The notes beneath the pieces are model-generated. The model was not told the origin of the DNA, ran no database searches, and saw nothing but the letters and a program-made list of their open reading frames with translations. A DNA stretch of 64,000 nt from Lutimonas halocynthiae (GTDB lineage Bacteria > Bacteroidota > Bacteroidia > Flavobacteriales > Flavobacteriaceae), in the NCBI RefSeq assembly GCF_030409835.1, contig NZ_JAUFQO010000001.1, positions 310,001 to 374,000 of the forward strand, read 5' to 3'. A program made the position numbers and the translations under genes. Of the stretch, positions 25,337 to 34,356 are shown in pieces; position 1 is the first letter of the stretch, and every line of letters starts with the position of its first letter.

Positions 25337-25960
25337 ATGTTTTTAGAAAATACAGTAAATCATACAGAAAAATTTGGTTGGATCGAAGTGATCTGTGGTT
25401 CCATGTTCTCGGGTAAAACTGAAGAACTTATACGTCGTTTGAAAAGAGCTCAGTTTGCAAAGCAGAGTGTCGAAATTTTCAAACCTGCCATAGATACTAG
25501 GTACGCTGACGAATTAGTTGTTTCTCATGATGAGAATGAAATACGATGTACTCCGGTGCCTTCTTCTGCAAATATCAGACTTTTAGCCAATGAAATAGAT
25601 GTTGTTGGTATTGATGAAGCTCAGTTTTTTGATGATGAAATTGTAAATGTGTGTAATGATTTAGCCAATAGAGGAATCCGGGTAATCGTAGCCGGACTTG
25701 ATATGGATTTTAAAGGCAAACCTTTTGGCCCCATGCCAGCTCTTATGGCTACCGCAGAGTATGTGACCAAGGTTCATGCTGTCTGTACCAAAACAGGAAA
25801 TTTGGCTCACTTTAGTCATAGAACAATTCCCGATGAACGACTTGTCGTTTTAGGAGAAGTACATGAATATGAACCGCTGAGCAGGGCTGCCTATTATAAA
25901 GAAATCCAAAAGGAAAAGCAAGAGAAAGAAGAATTAACTAAGGGGTCCAATGAACAATAA
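25337..25960 (+). CDS. tdk: Thymidine kinase
   Basis: Tdk phosphorylates thymidine in salvage. The 207-residue type II enzyme has the P-loop [14 protein letters not shown] (G21-T28), DEAQFF (93-98), the [14 protein letters not shown] lasso region and the substrate-side [10 protein letters not shown]. Type II kinases normally hold a structural zinc with two CxxC pairs. Here the first pair is reduced to C150 with Thr at 153, and the second position reads PLSRAA (180-185) without Cys, so zinc binding is almost certainly lost. The gene overlaps alr by 11 nt. Confidence 0.94.
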   Translation: MFLENTVNHTEKFGWIEVICGSMFSGKTEELIRRLKRAQFAKQSVEIFKPAIDTRYADELVVSHDENEIRCTPVPSSANIRLLANEIDVVGIDEAQFFDDEIVNVCNDLANRGIRVIVAGLDMDFKGKPFGPMPALMATAEYVTKVHAVCTKTGNLAHFSHRTIPDERLVVLGEVHEYEPLSRAAYYKEIQKEKQEKEELTKGSNEQ

Positions 25961-27050
25961 TCCAACTGTTTTAGAGATTGACTTATCTGCTATTGAACAC
26001 AACCTTAATTTTTTTCGTTCGAAACTACATAAAGCAACAAAAGTTCTTGCTGTAGTTAAGGCTTCTGCTTATGGTTCTGACCCGCTAATCTTGTCCAATT
26101 TTCTTGAGCAGCAACACGTAGATTATTTTGCAGTTGCCTATGCAGATGAAGGTATCACATTAAGAAAAGCAGGTATAAAAACACCTATTTTAGTGTTGCA
26201 TCCCCAGATAAATAATTTGGAGCTTCTAATTGAATATAACTTAGAACCTAATTTGTATAGCAAGAAGATTTTTCTGTATTTCCTGGACTTAGCCAATAGA
26301 TTAAAATTGACTGCATATCCCATGCATTTAAAATTTAATACCGGTTTAAACAGGCTTGGTTTCAAAAGTTCTGATACAGATTTTCTCTTGGAACAATTAA
26401 AAAATCAAGATTCTGTCTATCTATATTCTATCTTTTCACATTTAGTGGCTTCAGAAGACTGTAATGAAAAAGAATATTCTATAAATCAAATAAAAGAATT
26501 TAAATCTATTTCTGATTCTTTAGTCTCTGTTTTAGGCTATCGGCCTGTCATGCATATGAGTAATACTTCTGGAATCATAAATTATCCTGAGGCTCACTTC
26601 GATATGGTACGGTTAGGCTTAGGATTGTTTGGGTTTACAAATGATCCAAAGCTTAATTCCAACTTAAAAAATGTGCTTTCTTTAAAAACGGTCATCTCAC
26701 AGATTCATCAAGTTGATATAGGCGAAAGTGTTGGATACAATCGCGGGTTTATATCTCAAAAAGAGATGAAGACGGCTACCTTGCCTATTGGTCATGCTGA
26801 TGGGTTTTTTAGAAGCTTTGGTCAAGGTAGGGCATCAGTTGAAGTCAATGGACAAAAAGCGCCTATTATTGGAAATGTTTGCATGGATATGGTGATGATT
26901 GACGTGTCCAATATTCAATGTGAAGAGGGTGATCAAGTAATCATTTTTGATAGCCAACAAGATATTCTGGATTTAGCAAATGCCGCCTCCACAATTAGTT
27001 ACGAAATACTTACCTCATTTACCAATAGAATTAAGCGCATTTCTATATAG
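25950..27050 (+). CDS. alr: Alanine racemase
   Basis: Alr makes D-alanine for peptidoglycan. The 366-residue protein has the PLP Lys K37 in [14 protein letters not shown] (most relatives read VKANAYGHG), [14 protein letters not shown], the HMSNTSGI segment, [12 protein letters not shown], the second catalytic Tyr in [18 protein letters not shown], and [13 protein letters not shown]. It overlaps the 3' end of tdk by 11 nt, so the two genes are an operon and probably translationally coupled. Confidence 0.95.
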   Translation: MNNNPTVLEIDLSAIEHNLNFFRSKLHKATKVLAVVKASAYGSDPLILSNFLEQQHVDYFAVAYADEGITLRKAGIKTPILVLHPQINNLELLIEYNLEPNLYSKKIFLYFLDLANRLKLTAYPMHLKFNTGLNRLGFKSSDTDFLLEQLKNQDSVYLYSIFSHLVASEDCNEKEYSINQIKEFKSISDSLVSVLGYRPVMHMSNTSGIINYPEAHFDMVRLGLGLFGFTNDPKLNSNLKNVLSLKTVISQIHQVDIGESVGYNRGFISQKEMKTATLPIGHADGFFRSFGQGRASVEVNGQKAPIIGNVCMDMVMIDVSNIQCEEGDQVIIFDSQQDILDLANAASTISYEILTSFTNRIKRISI

Positions 27051-27058
27051 TATTTTTG
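27051..27058 (+). promoter_or_regulatory. -7 element upstream of mscL
   Basis: TATTTTTG matches TAnnTTTG and begins immediately after the alr stop, 38 nt before the mscL ATG. The -33 position lacks TTG. Confidence 0.45.
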
Positions 27059-27095
27059 CTATCTTCGCTCCAACACAAATCTTAATTTAAAAATC

Positions 27096-27506
27096 ATGCT
27101 TAAAGAATTTAAAGAATTTGCCTTAAAAGGCAGTCTGTTAGACATTGCTGTTGGTTTTGTAATGGGTGCCGCTTTTAAAAGTGTTGTCACTTCCTTTACT
27201 GCTGGTATCGTCTCTCCATTAATTGGTCTTCTGTTCAACTCTGATCTAAAAGATTTAAAATGGATTGTTAGAGACGGCATAGCCAATGCAGAAGGGGTCA
27301 TTGAAGGTACAGTAGCTGTATTGTATGGTGATTTCATCACAAACGTAATCGATTTTATTATCGTCGCTTTTGTAATGTTCCTCATCGTAAAAGCAGTTAA
27401 TAAACTGAAAAAAGAAGAAGAAGAAGAAGAAGCTCCAGCACCACCAGCTGGTCCTAGTCAAGAAGAACTTCTCGCAGAAATTAGAGATCTTTTAGCTAAA
27501 AAATAG
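27096..27506 (+). CDS. mscL: Large-conductance mechanosensitive channel
   Basis: MscL opens under membrane tension to release solutes on osmotic downshock. The 136-residue protein has the N-terminal helix and TM1 (FKEFALKGSLLDIAVGFVMGAAFKSVV), the periplasmic loop, TM2 (FITNVIDFIIVAFVMFLIVKAVNKL) and an acidic cytoplasmic linker (KKEEEEEEAPAPPAG) before the C-terminal helix bundle (QEELLAEIRDLLAKK). Length and layout are typical. It converges with the MOSC gene three nt apart. Confidence 0.96.
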   Translation: MLKEFKEFALKGSLLDIAVGFVMGAAFKSVVTSFTAGIVSPLIGLLFNSDLKDLKWIVRDGIANAEGVIEGTVAVLYGDFITNVIDFIIVAFVMFLIVKAVNKLKKEEEEEEAPAPPAGPSQEELLAEIRDLLAKK

Positions 27507-27520
27507 GTCTTATTTTTTAG
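27496..27520. terminator. A/T-rich hairpin shared by the ends of mscL and the MOSC gene
   Basis: CTAAAAAATA (27496-27505) and TATTTTTTAG (27511-27520) form a 10-bp stem over a 5-nt loop spanning both stop codons. The stem is symmetric with A runs and T runs on both sides, so it could end transcription from both directions, although low GC makes it weak. Confidence 0.4.
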
Positions 27521-28052
27521 ATCTAAAAACTTCAGCTATAGAGGGTGAGTCCTGAGCTTTTTCAATTAGCTTAAACTCATCGTCTATAGCTACTTTTCCA
27601 GTTTGCAATATTCTAAAATAAATGCCGCTTTTGGTGGTATTCCAAAACTGTTTTATCACTGCAGGGTCATTGAACCTTGTGCCTAACTTATAACAGGGCT
27701 GTCTCGGTTTTGTCACTTGAATAATCGTTTCCCCTAGTTCATACATATCCCCTACATGAATCTTTGTTTCATCTAGATTAGAAACAGTGAGGTTCTCCCC
27801 AAAAAAACCATTGCTAAAATTTAATAAAGGATACAGTTCTTTCCAAAACCGGTAGTGATTATAGCCATAGGCATAAACCGCCTGGTCTATTCCTCCGTGA
27901 TACTTCCTGTCTATTACTGAATCATTTTCTACATCTTCCTTATCTAAAAAGATTGGTCCAGCCACACTAGTTTTATAAATACCTGTAGTAATCGTTTTCC
28001 CTCTCCAGGAAATCTCAATTGGCTTGGAAATATTTAAGGATATGACTTTCAT
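27510..28052 (-). CDS. MOSC domain-containing protein (YiiM-like)
   Basis: This 180-residue protein has a MOSC domain, the sulfur-carrier fold of molybdenum-cofactor sulfurases. It has the typical GPIFLDKEDVENDSVIDRKYHGGIDQAVYAYGYNHYRFW, FFGENLTVSNLDE, IHVGDMYELGETIIQVTKPRQPCYKLG (with the conserved Cys expected to carry sulfur) and SGIYFRILQTGKV in separate stretches. It resembles YiiM, which reduces N-hydroxylated compounds. Specific substrate unknown. It is two nt downstream of the GH3 gene and likely in the same transcript. Confidence 0.88.
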   Translation of the reverse strand: MKVISLNISKPIEISWRGKTITTGIYKTSVAGPIFLDKEDVENDSVIDRKYHGGIDQAVYAYGYNHYRFWKELYPLLNFSNGFFGENLTVSNLDETKIHVGDMYELGETIIQVTKPRQPCYKLGTRFNDPAVIKQFWNTTKSGIYFRILQTGKVAIDDEFKLIEKAQDSPSIAEVFRSKK

Positions 28053-28054
28053 TT

Positions 28055-29560
28055 TTATACAAGTACTTGAAGCTGATCCGCAATTTTTCTATCGTTGGCA
28101 AGTCTTGGGATCTTATTTTGCCCTCCCAATTTCCCAACTGATCTCATGTATTGGTCAAACCCATTCTTTTGAACTTTACTTATTTTTAGTTCTTGCAAAA
28201 TATTACCTTGAATTAAGTCAAAATAATATGTGTTTTGCCGTTGCATTTCTTCATCAATCATTTTTGAAAACTCGATCATATTTTCAGGTTCATTCTCGAA
28301 TTCAATAAACCATTCATGATAGGGTAATTCTCCTTCAATTGGATTTACCTGCGGTGCAACCGTAAATTCCTTGATTTGAATATTTGTATTCGCACTAGCT
28401 ATCTGCATCGCTTGTTCAACTTCCTTGCCGATAACGTGTTCACCAAAAGCGGATATAAAGTGTTTGATCCTGCCTGTTACGATAATTCTAAATGGGCTTA
28501 ATGATGTAAAGGCAATCGTATCGCCAATATTATAACTCCATAAACCTGCGTTTGTAGAAATGATCAACACGTAATTCACCCCAATTTTTACATCTTCTAT
28601 GGTGATTCTTTCAGGTGACTCCTTATAAAAATCTTCGGATGCTATAAACTCATAAAAAATGCCACTATTCAACAGAAGCAACATCCCCTTGTCAGAATCA
28701 TTTGTCTTATTCTGTTTATCCTGATAGGCGAAAAAGCCCTCCGATGCCGGAAATAATTCAATAGAGTCCACTTTTTTCCCGATGAGCTGTTCCATGTTCT
28801 GGCGATACGGTTCATAATTGACCCCACCATAAACAAATAAATTAAAATTTGGAAAGATCTCTGAGATCTTTTTTCCCTGGTCTTCAATAAGTTTTTCAAA
28901 ATACATCTGCACCCAGGAAGGAATTCCGCTAATCAAACGCAAATCCTCAACCGCAGTTTCCTTAACGATAGCATCTACTTTTGATTCCCAATCGTCAATG
29001 CAGTTGGTTTCCCAAGAAGGTAACCTGTTTTTTTGTAAATATTTCGGAACATAATGGGCAACTATTCCTGATAACCTTCCGGTTTGAACCTTATTTGAAT
29101 CATCAATCTCAGGTGATCCTTGTAAAAATATCATTTTCCCGTCTACAAAATCTGCATTACCTGTTTCAGCAATATACAAAAGTAAAGCCTCCTTAGCTGC
29201 TGCAATTTGGTAGGGCATCGATTCTTTTGTGATCGGAATGTATTTAGCACCTGAAGTTGTTCCAGAGGTTTTCGCAAAATATAAGGGCTTACCCTTCCAT
29301 AAAACATCCAGTTCTCCCTTTTGAATATCACTAATATAACCTTTCAAGCCCTCATAATCTCTCACAGGAACAAGCTTCTTGAAATCTTGATAGCTCGAAA
29401 TAGTCTCGAACTTATGATCTCTTCCGAATTTGGTTTTGCTGGCTTGTGAGATCAATTCCTTAAACACTTTATTTTGCGTGTTTATTGGGTCTTTAGCCCA
29501 GGTATATACTTGTCTGGAAATAATTCCAGCGTAAATTTTTGCAAAAAATGATTTTAACAC
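28055..29560 (-). CDS. GH3-family acyl-acid amido synthetase-like protein
   Basis: This 501-residue protein belongs to the GH3 family, best known from plants where members join hormones such as auxin or jasmonate to amino acids through an acyl-adenylate. Visible motifs are the ATP-binding YFAKTSGTTSGAKYIPIT, FLQGSPEI, FVYGGVNYEPYRQ, ELFPASEGFFAYQ, NAGLWSYNIGDTIAFTSLSPFRI and GRIKHFISAFGEHV. The frame lacks an upstream ATG; GTG at 29560 is the start. Bacterial members are common in Bacteroidota but their substrates are unknown. It follows the M23 peptidase gene by 40 nt. Confidence 0.88.
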   Translation of the reverse strand: MLKSFFAKIYAGIISRQVYTWAKDPINTQNKVFKELISQASKTKFGRDHKFETISSYQDFKKLVPVRDYEGLKGYISDIQKGELDVLWKGKPLYFAKTSGTTSGAKYIPITKESMPYQIAAAKEALLLYIAETGNADFVDGKMIFLQGSPEIDDSNKVQTGRLSGIVAHYVPKYLQKNRLPSWETNCIDDWESKVDAIVKETAVEDLRLISGIPSWVQMYFEKLIEDQGKKISEIFPNFNLFVYGGVNYEPYRQNMEQLIGKKVDSIELFPASEGFFAYQDKQNKTNDSDKGMLLLLNSGIFYEFIASEDFYKESPERITIEDVKIGVNYVLIISTNAGLWSYNIGDTIAFTSLSPFRIIVTGRIKHFISAFGEHVIGKEVEQAMQIASANTNIQIKEFTVAPQVNPIEGELPYHEWFIEFENEPENMIEFSKMIDEEMQRQNTYYFDLIQGNILQELKISKVQKNGFDQYMRSVGKLGGQNKIPRLANDRKIADQLQVLV

Positions 29561-29600
29561 GAATTGAAAATCTTAAAATTAATAAGCAGAGATAGCTGCC

Positions 29601-30458
29601 TTAGTCAAAATTTATATAATTGGTTGGGTTAACCGGGTAGCCATCATTCCATAATTCAAAATGAAGATGTGCTCCTGTTGAAAACGCCCCTGTCGAGCCG
29701 GCACTGGCAATTGCCTCTCCCGATTTTACTAATTCTCCCTGTTCCTTATAAATAGAAGAATTATGCTTATAAATTGATGTAAATCCCTGCCCATGCTCAA
29801 TAACGATCACATAGCCGGTATCTGCCGTAAATCCTCTAAAAATAACCGTTCCATCTGCAATAGCTTTTACAGGCGTATCTTGATCAACTGCTATATCCAC
29901 TGCAAAATGCTTCTCCTGGTCGTCATATTGTTGTGTTATTTGTCCTTTAATCGGTGTGGAGAATACAATATCTGTGCTCTTTTTAGCCTGTTGGAAAACA
30001 CTAAACCTGTCCATTTGCTCAACCTCCTCCCGGAACATTGAATCCACAGGTGAGGGTGCAAAATCAATTTCATCTATCTGGAATTGCCTTAGAACCGAGT
30101 CTTTATTAAATGTTACCCTTTTGATCTCGCCTTTAAGAACTTGTTGAATATTTTCAATGTAAAGATCATTTACGGATAAAGCCTGGTTTAGCGAATCAAC
30201 TTTATACACCAAATCTGTAGTTTCTTTCTGTAATTCAGTAGATGAATAGCCTTGAATATATTCTTTTAGAGGTGTAAGCGTAATAAAAAGGATGGTTAAA
30301 CTAATCAGCAGGACAGAAAAAATCCCACCAAAAATAAAAGCGTTCAAACGATTGAGTTTGAACGAAAAACGCTCTTCAAAAGTATCTTCATTTAAAACAA
30401 CAAAACGATACTTAAAAGTCAGTTTTTCTTTAATTATTTCTTTTCTGCTTTTCTCCAT
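29601..30458 (-). CDS. M23-family metallopeptidase (membrane-anchored)
   Basis: This roughly 285-residue LytM-type endopeptidase probably cuts peptidoglycan cross-links in the periplasm. It has one N-terminal membrane segment (AFIFGGIFSVLLISLTILFIT), a coiled-coil region, and the M23 domain with zinc ligands in HFAVDIAV (HxxxD), GYVIVIEHGQGFTSIYKHNS and HLHFELW (HxH). The frame opens upstream to 30512, but the ATG at 30458 (MEKSRKEIIKEKLTFKYRF) matches the family start. It may be a regulator of a cell-wall enzyme, but the metal ligands look intact, so activity is expected. Confidence 0.9.
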   Translation of the reverse strand: MEKSRKEIIKEKLTFKYRFVVLNEDTFEERFSFKLNRLNAFIFGGIFSVLLISLTILFITLTPLKEYIQGYSSTELQKETTDLVYKVDSLNQALSVNDLYIENIQQVLKGEIKRVTFNKDSVLRQFQIDEIDFAPSPVDSMFREEVEQMDRFSVFQQAKKSTDIVFSTPIKGQITQQYDDQEKHFAVDIAVDQDTPVKAIADGTVIFRGFTADTGYVIVIEHGQGFTSIYKHNSSIYKEQGELVKSGEAIASAGSTGAFSTGAHLHFELWNDGYPVNPTNYINFD

Positions 30459-30542
30459 TGTTAGGCTTTCCAGACAAATATACAATGTTTTTAAGTTCTC
30501 AATTGAACCCAAAAATGTTTTTAATTAATGAAATGTAATCTT

Positions 30543-31121
30543 CTATTTGTAAAAATTCATTTCATCCAAATAAGTCCAGGCCTTATGCGGAATGAGAGGT
30601 TGTATTTCTTTACGCTCCTTAATAGCCTTTCTGATAAATGTAGAAGAAATTTCAACGATTGGAGCCTCAATAAAATGAACTTTTTCATGTGTAAAAAGTT
30701 CCGGCTTATCAGATATTTGAGATACTCTTGGATAAACATAAAGTTCGTGATGCTCTAATATAGTTTCGTAATTCTTCCACTTTTTAAATGAAATTAAATT
30801 GTCAAGACCCATAATCAGATTAAATTCATGATCCGGATATTTTTCCACAAGATGAACTAAAGTGTTTATGGTATAATTGGGCTGTTCTAATCCAAATTCA
30901 ATATTACTTGGTTTAATCTTTGGATAGTCTTCGGTTGCTCTCAAAACAAGTTGAAAACGATGGTGGTCTTCCAAAAGGCTCTTTTTCTTTTTAAATGGAC
31001 TGTGGGGGGTAACAACCAGCCAAACTTCATCAAGATCAGAATATTCAGCGATATGATTTGCTATAATCAGATGACCAACATGAATAGGATTAAAGCTGCC
31101 AAAAAAAAGTCCAATTTTCAT
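30543..31121 (-). CDS. nadD: Nicotinate-nucleotide adenylyltransferase
   Basis: NadD joins ATP and nicotinate mononucleotide in NAD synthesis. The 192-residue protein has the nucleotidyltransferase motif IGLFFGSFNPIHVGHLIIAN, VVTPHSPFKKKKSL, FNLIMGLDNLISFKKWKNYE and the C-terminal ISSTFIRKAI. It is downstream of gmk and yicC in the same direction (19 and 3 nt gaps); yicC-gmk-nadD is a conserved flavobacterial cluster as far as I recall. Confidence 0.95.
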   Translation of the reverse strand: MKIGLFFGSFNPIHVGHLIIANHIAEYSDLDEVWLVVTPHSPFKKKKSLLEDHHRFQLVLRATEDYPKIKPSNIEFGLEQPNYTINTLVHLVEKYPDHEFNLIMGLDNLISFKKWKNYETILEHHELYVYPRVSQISDKPELFTHEKVHFIEAPIVEISSTFIRKAIKERKEIQPLIPHKAWTYLDEMNFYK

Positions 31122-31139
31122 ATTTACATTTTTATAACG

Positions 31140-31715
31140 CTAAGAAATAAAATGCTCAACAAGACCTTCGGCCTTAACTTGCGCTTCACTCAGTTTGTCA
31201 TTTACGAGAATCACGTCAAACTTATCTGCAAAAGCTAACTCCCGTTCTGCTTTAGCCAGTCTTTCTATAATTTTTTCTTCACTATCAGTTTTACGAGACC
31301 TTAAACGAGTCTCCATAACTTCTATCGACGGTGCTTTTACAAATACCGCCAAAGTTTTGTCCGGAAACTTATCTTTAATTCTTAGTCCTCCAACTACATC
31401 AATATCGAAAATAGCATGTTTCCCTTCTGACCAAATACGTTCCACTTCTGATTTTAGCGTGCCATAAAAATTATCATGATATACTTCCTCCCATTCCACA
31501 AAATCATTTTGTTCAATATGACTTTTAAACTTTTCCGGGCTAATAAAGTAATAATCTTTACCGTCAATTTCCTGACCTCTTTTCTCTCTAGAAGTAGCAG
31601 AAATTGAAAAATCAAGATTGAGATTCTTCTGTTTTAATAAATGATGTACTATAGTGGTTTTTCCTGAACCCGACGGTGCTGAAAAAACAATTAACTTTCC
31701 TTTATCAATGTCCAT
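31140..31715 (-). CDS. gmk: Guanylate kinase
   Basis: Gmk phosphorylates GMP to GDP. The 191-residue protein has the P-loop VFSAPSGSGKTTIVHHLL, the GMP-binding FSISATSREKRGQEIDGKDYYFISPEKF, EWEEVYHDNFYGTLKSEV and HAIFDIDVVGGLRIK with VFVKAPS. It lies two nt after yicC. Confidence 0.97.
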   Translation of the reverse strand: MDIDKGKLIVFSAPSGSGKTTIVHHLLKQKNLNLDFSISATSREKRGQEIDGKDYYFISPEKFKSHIEQNDFVEWEEVYHDNFYGTLKSEVERIWSEGKHAIFDIDVVGGLRIKDKFPDKTLAVFVKAPSIEVMETRLRSRKTDSEEKIIERLAKAERELAFADKFDVILVNDKLSEAQVKAEGLVEHFIS

Positions 31716-31717
31716 TT

Positions 31718-32569
31718 TTACAAAACATTTAGCAATTGCTCTTTTATTTTTTCTAATTCATCTTTCATCTCCACGACTGCTTTTTGCATGGGTGCAAAGT
31801 TAGCCTTAGATCCAATTGTATTAATTTCTCGTCCTATCTCCTGTGAAATAAAACCAAGCTTTTTGCCATTTGAAACATTCACTTCAAGTTCCTGAATAAA
31901 ATAATTTAAATGGTTGGTAAGTCTTACTTTCTCTTCAGTAATATCTAGTTTTTCCAGATAGTAAATGAGTTCCTGTTCAAAACGATTTTCATCAACTGTT
32001 TGTTCGAGGTCTTTAATTGACTTTTTCAAACGTTCTCTAACCTGATCAAGTCTATCAGCATCCAGGCTGATCACCTCTTCCAACTTCTGTTGTAATATCG
32101 CTATACGATGTTCAAAGTCATTTCTCAATTCTTTCCCCTCTGACAATCTATATTCTTGTAAATTATCAATTGCTTCCTGAATTCCCTTTTGAATAATTCC
32201 CCATTCTTCAACATCAAATTCTTCTCGTTCCGTTTTTAAAACGTCAGGTAGTCTCATAGCAATTGATAATATATCAGTCTCTTTGTGTATAGACTCTAGT
32301 TGAGATATATAATTTGCAACTACTTCTTTATTGATCTTGGTTGACGTTTCTACTGCAGTTGATTCAATATAAAATGACATATCAACTTTTCCGCGAACTA
32401 AATTGCTCGCAATAAGCTTTCTAACTTCAATTTCCTTTTCTTTATACACGCCTGGAAACCTGGTATTTATATCTAAATTCTTACTGTTTAGCGATTTAAC
32501 CTCAAGGCTTATTTTTTTGGTGTCAAGTTGAATTATGGCTTTCCCATATCCGGTCATGGATTGTATCAT
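31718..32569 (-). CDS. YicC-family endoribonuclease-like protein
   Basis: This 283-residue protein has the YicC N-terminal signature MIQSMTGYGKAII, EVKSLNSKNLDINTRFP and the C-terminal DUF1732 segment FISQEIGREINTIGSKANFAPMQKAVVEMKDELEKIKEQLLNVL in its expected parts. E. coli YicC is an endoribonuclease that affects small RNA turnover. It is the first gene of the yicC-gmk-nadD operon, with TAACTTTG (32590-32597) 20 nt upstream of the ATG. Confidence 0.92.
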   Translation of the reverse strand: MIQSMTGYGKAIIQLDTKKISLEVKSLNSKNLDINTRFPGVYKEKEIEVRKLIASNLVRGKVDMSFYIESTAVETSTKINKEVVANYISQLESIHKETDILSIAMRLPDVLKTEREEFDVEEWGIIQKGIQEAIDNLQEYRLSEGKELRNDFEHRIAILQQKLEEVISLDADRLDQVRERLKKSIKDLEQTVDENRFEQELIYYLEKLDITEEKVRLTNHLNYFIQELEVNVSNGKKLGFISQEIGREINTIGSKANFAPMQKAVVEMKDELEKIKEQLLNVL

Positions 32570-32589
32570 CTTATTCCTTTAAATTTCAG

Positions 32590-32597
32590 CAAAGTTA
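32590..32597 (-). promoter_or_regulatory. -7 element upstream of yicC-gmk-nadD
   Basis: TAACTTTG on the minus strand matches TAnnTTTG, 20 nt before the yicC ATG. No TTG is found at the expected upstream spacing. Confidence 0.5.
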
Positions 32598-32643
32598 GTA
32601 ATAATAATATCTATTTCTCATTCAGAGAACCATTATAATCATG

Positions 32644-33537
32644 TCAATCCAAAGCCTCCTTTGGCTTGCGTGTAACCAAGTACACACCAATAAAAATGAG
32701 GATAGTAGAACCTATCTTTATAAGGTTCAATGAATCACTTCCAACCAGAAGCGCATAGCTACTTGCAATTACGGGCTGAAGGTAAATAAAGATACTCAGC
32801 GTTGTGGGCTTCAACTCTTTAATCGCAAAGAGGTTGAACATATAGGTCATAAAAGAAGTAAATACGATAATAAAACCAATCCTGTAGATTATAGGTAAGG
32901 GCAAACTCTCCCAATTGACAACACTCAATTCGGAAAACCCAAATGGAATAACCATAAATAATCCGATGAGGTACAACCATTTTGCCAAAGTAATTGCATG
33001 GTATTTTTTCGTCAAATTCTTAATAAGAATCAAGTATAAGGCGTATGAACTGGCATTGACAAGAACAAGTAAATTCCCTAATGAGGCATTACTTGCAGAC
33101 CCTATATCTTTTCCAAAAATTATTAATAATACTGCTCCAAATAAGCCAATAAAGATTCCCAGCAGTTTTTTCTTAGTGGCCTTTTCATTTAATAAAAAGG
33201 ATGAAAATATCAGAACGATGATTGGAGAACAAACCATGATTACAGAGGCATTGATGGGAGTGGTCATACTCAGTCCTTTAAAAAAGGAAAGTTGATTCAA
33301 TGCGATGCCAAATATGGCTGCTAAGAGCAAGCGCGGGTAATCTTTTACTTCAATCTTTTCCTTTTTTAGAAATATCCCAACACCCCAAAACAAGAGCGTA
33401 GCCCCAAGTACTCTCAATAAAATAAACCCAAATGGCTGAATATATACAGGCATTACTTCTTTGGCCACAGTAAAACTAATGCCATAAATAAGCGCAGCAA
33501 GAAAAGCGAGTAAAAAAGCTATATTCCTGGATTTCAT
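32644..33537 (-). CDS. EamA-family (DMT) transporter
   Basis: This 297-residue membrane protein has ten predicted membrane segments in two five-helix halves, the layout of EamA/RhaT drug/metabolite transporters. The first half has AFLAALIYGISFTVAKEV and the second NLLVLVNASSYALYLILIKNLTKKY; each is the conserved start of an EamA repeat. Substrate cannot be read from sequence. It lies alone between yicC and the superoxide dismutase gene. Confidence 0.9.
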   Translation of the reverse strand: MKSRNIAFLLAFLAALIYGISFTVAKEVMPVYIQPFGFILLRVLGATLLFWGVGIFLKKEKIEVKDYPRLLLAAIFGIALNQLSFFKGLSMTTPINASVIMVCSPIIVLIFSSFLLNEKATKKKLLGIFIGLFGAVLLIIFGKDIGSASNASLGNLLVLVNASSYALYLILIKNLTKKYHAITLAKWLYLIGLFMVIPFGFSELSVVNWESLPLPIIYRIGFIIVFTSFMTYMFNLFAIKELKPTTLSIFIYLQPVIASSYALLVGSDSLNLIKIGSTILIFIGVYLVTRKPKEALD

Positions 33538-33583
33538 TAGACTAAATTGTGTTCTTATTGGTTTAGGATATTCCCTAAAATAG

Positions 33584-33610
33584 TAGCCACGGAGATTCTC
33601 TCCGTGGCTA
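33584..33610 (-). terminator. Hairpin terminator after the superoxide dismutase gene
   Basis: A perfect 12-bp stem (TAGCCACGGAGA, 3-nt loop, TCTCCGTGGCTA) lies 28 nt beyond the stop. On the minus strand it is followed by CTATTTTAGG, a short T tract. The strong stem makes termination likely. Confidence 0.65.
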
Positions 33611-33637
33611 CTTAAAATGTTAAAAAAATAAGATTAC

Positions 33638-34246
33638 TTATTTTCCTTCTGTGTATCGTTTGTTTACTTCTTCCCAATTGATCACGTTGAAAAAAGCATT
33701 GATATAATCAGGTCTTCTGTTTTGGTAATTTAAATAATAAGCGTGCTCCCAAACATCTAATCCTAAGATTGGAGTTCCTGAACAGCCCATTTCAGGCATT
33801 AAAGGGTTGTCTTGGTTAGCAGTAGAACAAACTTCTACTTTACCGCCTTTATGAACACATAACCATGCCCATCCTGAACCGAATCTGGTTGCAGCAGCTT
33901 TAGAGAAAGCCGTTTTAAATTCTTCAAAAGATCCAAATGCATCATTAATCGCGTCAGCAACAGCTCCTGTTGGTGCTCCTCCTCCGTTTGGTGACATCAC
34001 TTTCCAAAATAAATCATGATTATAATAACCACCTCCATTATTTCTCACAGCTCCATTTGCTAAATCAAGATTCCCAAGGATGTCTAATATAGATTTTCCT
34101 TCTAAATCAGTTCCTTCTATAGCGTTGTTCAAATTGGTTGTATAACCGTTGTGGTGTTTTGAATGATGTATTTCCATCGTTCTTGCGTCAATATGTGGCT
34201 CTAATGCATCATATGCATAAGGTAATTTTGGTAATTGGAATGACAT
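33638..34246 (-). CDS. Superoxide dismutase (Fe/Mn)
   Basis: This 202-residue enzyme converts superoxide to hydrogen peroxide and oxygen. The four metal ligands are visible: His in [12 protein letters not shown], His in [10 protein letters not shown], and Asp and His in [22 protein letters not shown]. The Fe versus Mn preference cannot be settled by eye. There is no signal peptide, so it is cytoplasmic. It has a full consensus promoter (34281-34312) and its own terminator, so it is monocistronic. Confidence 0.96.
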   Translation of the reverse strand: MSFQLPKLPYAYDALEPHIDARTMEIHHSKHHNGYTTNLNNAIEGTDLEGKSILDILGNLDLANGAVRNNGGGYYNHDLFWKVMSPNGGGAPTGAVADAINDAFGSFEEFKTAFSKAAATRFGSGWAWLCVHKGGKVEVCSTANQDNPLMPEMGCSGTPILGLDVWEHAYYLNYQNRRPDYINAFFNVINWEEVNKRYTEGK

Positions 34247-34280
34247 AATATATAGTTTTTAGAAGTTATTTAATTTTTAT

Positions 34281-34312
34281 CAAAGATACATAATCCTAAA
34301 GGCAGATGTCAA
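34281..34312 (-). promoter_or_regulatory. Promoter of the superoxide dismutase gene
   Basis: On the minus strand, TTG (34310-34312), a 21-nt spacer and TATCTTTG (34281-34288) match the Bacteroidota consensus, 35 nt upstream of the ATG. Confidence 0.7.
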
Positions 34313-34356
34313 GCTATCAAATAGAAAAATTTTATGAATCTATAGCTTCATGCTAT

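Noticed and set aside
34320-34352. Terminator after the HMG-CoA reductase gene (ATGAA/TTCAT with CTATAG centre)
   Set aside because: The paired arms are only five base pairs of A/T-rich sequence; too weak to call.
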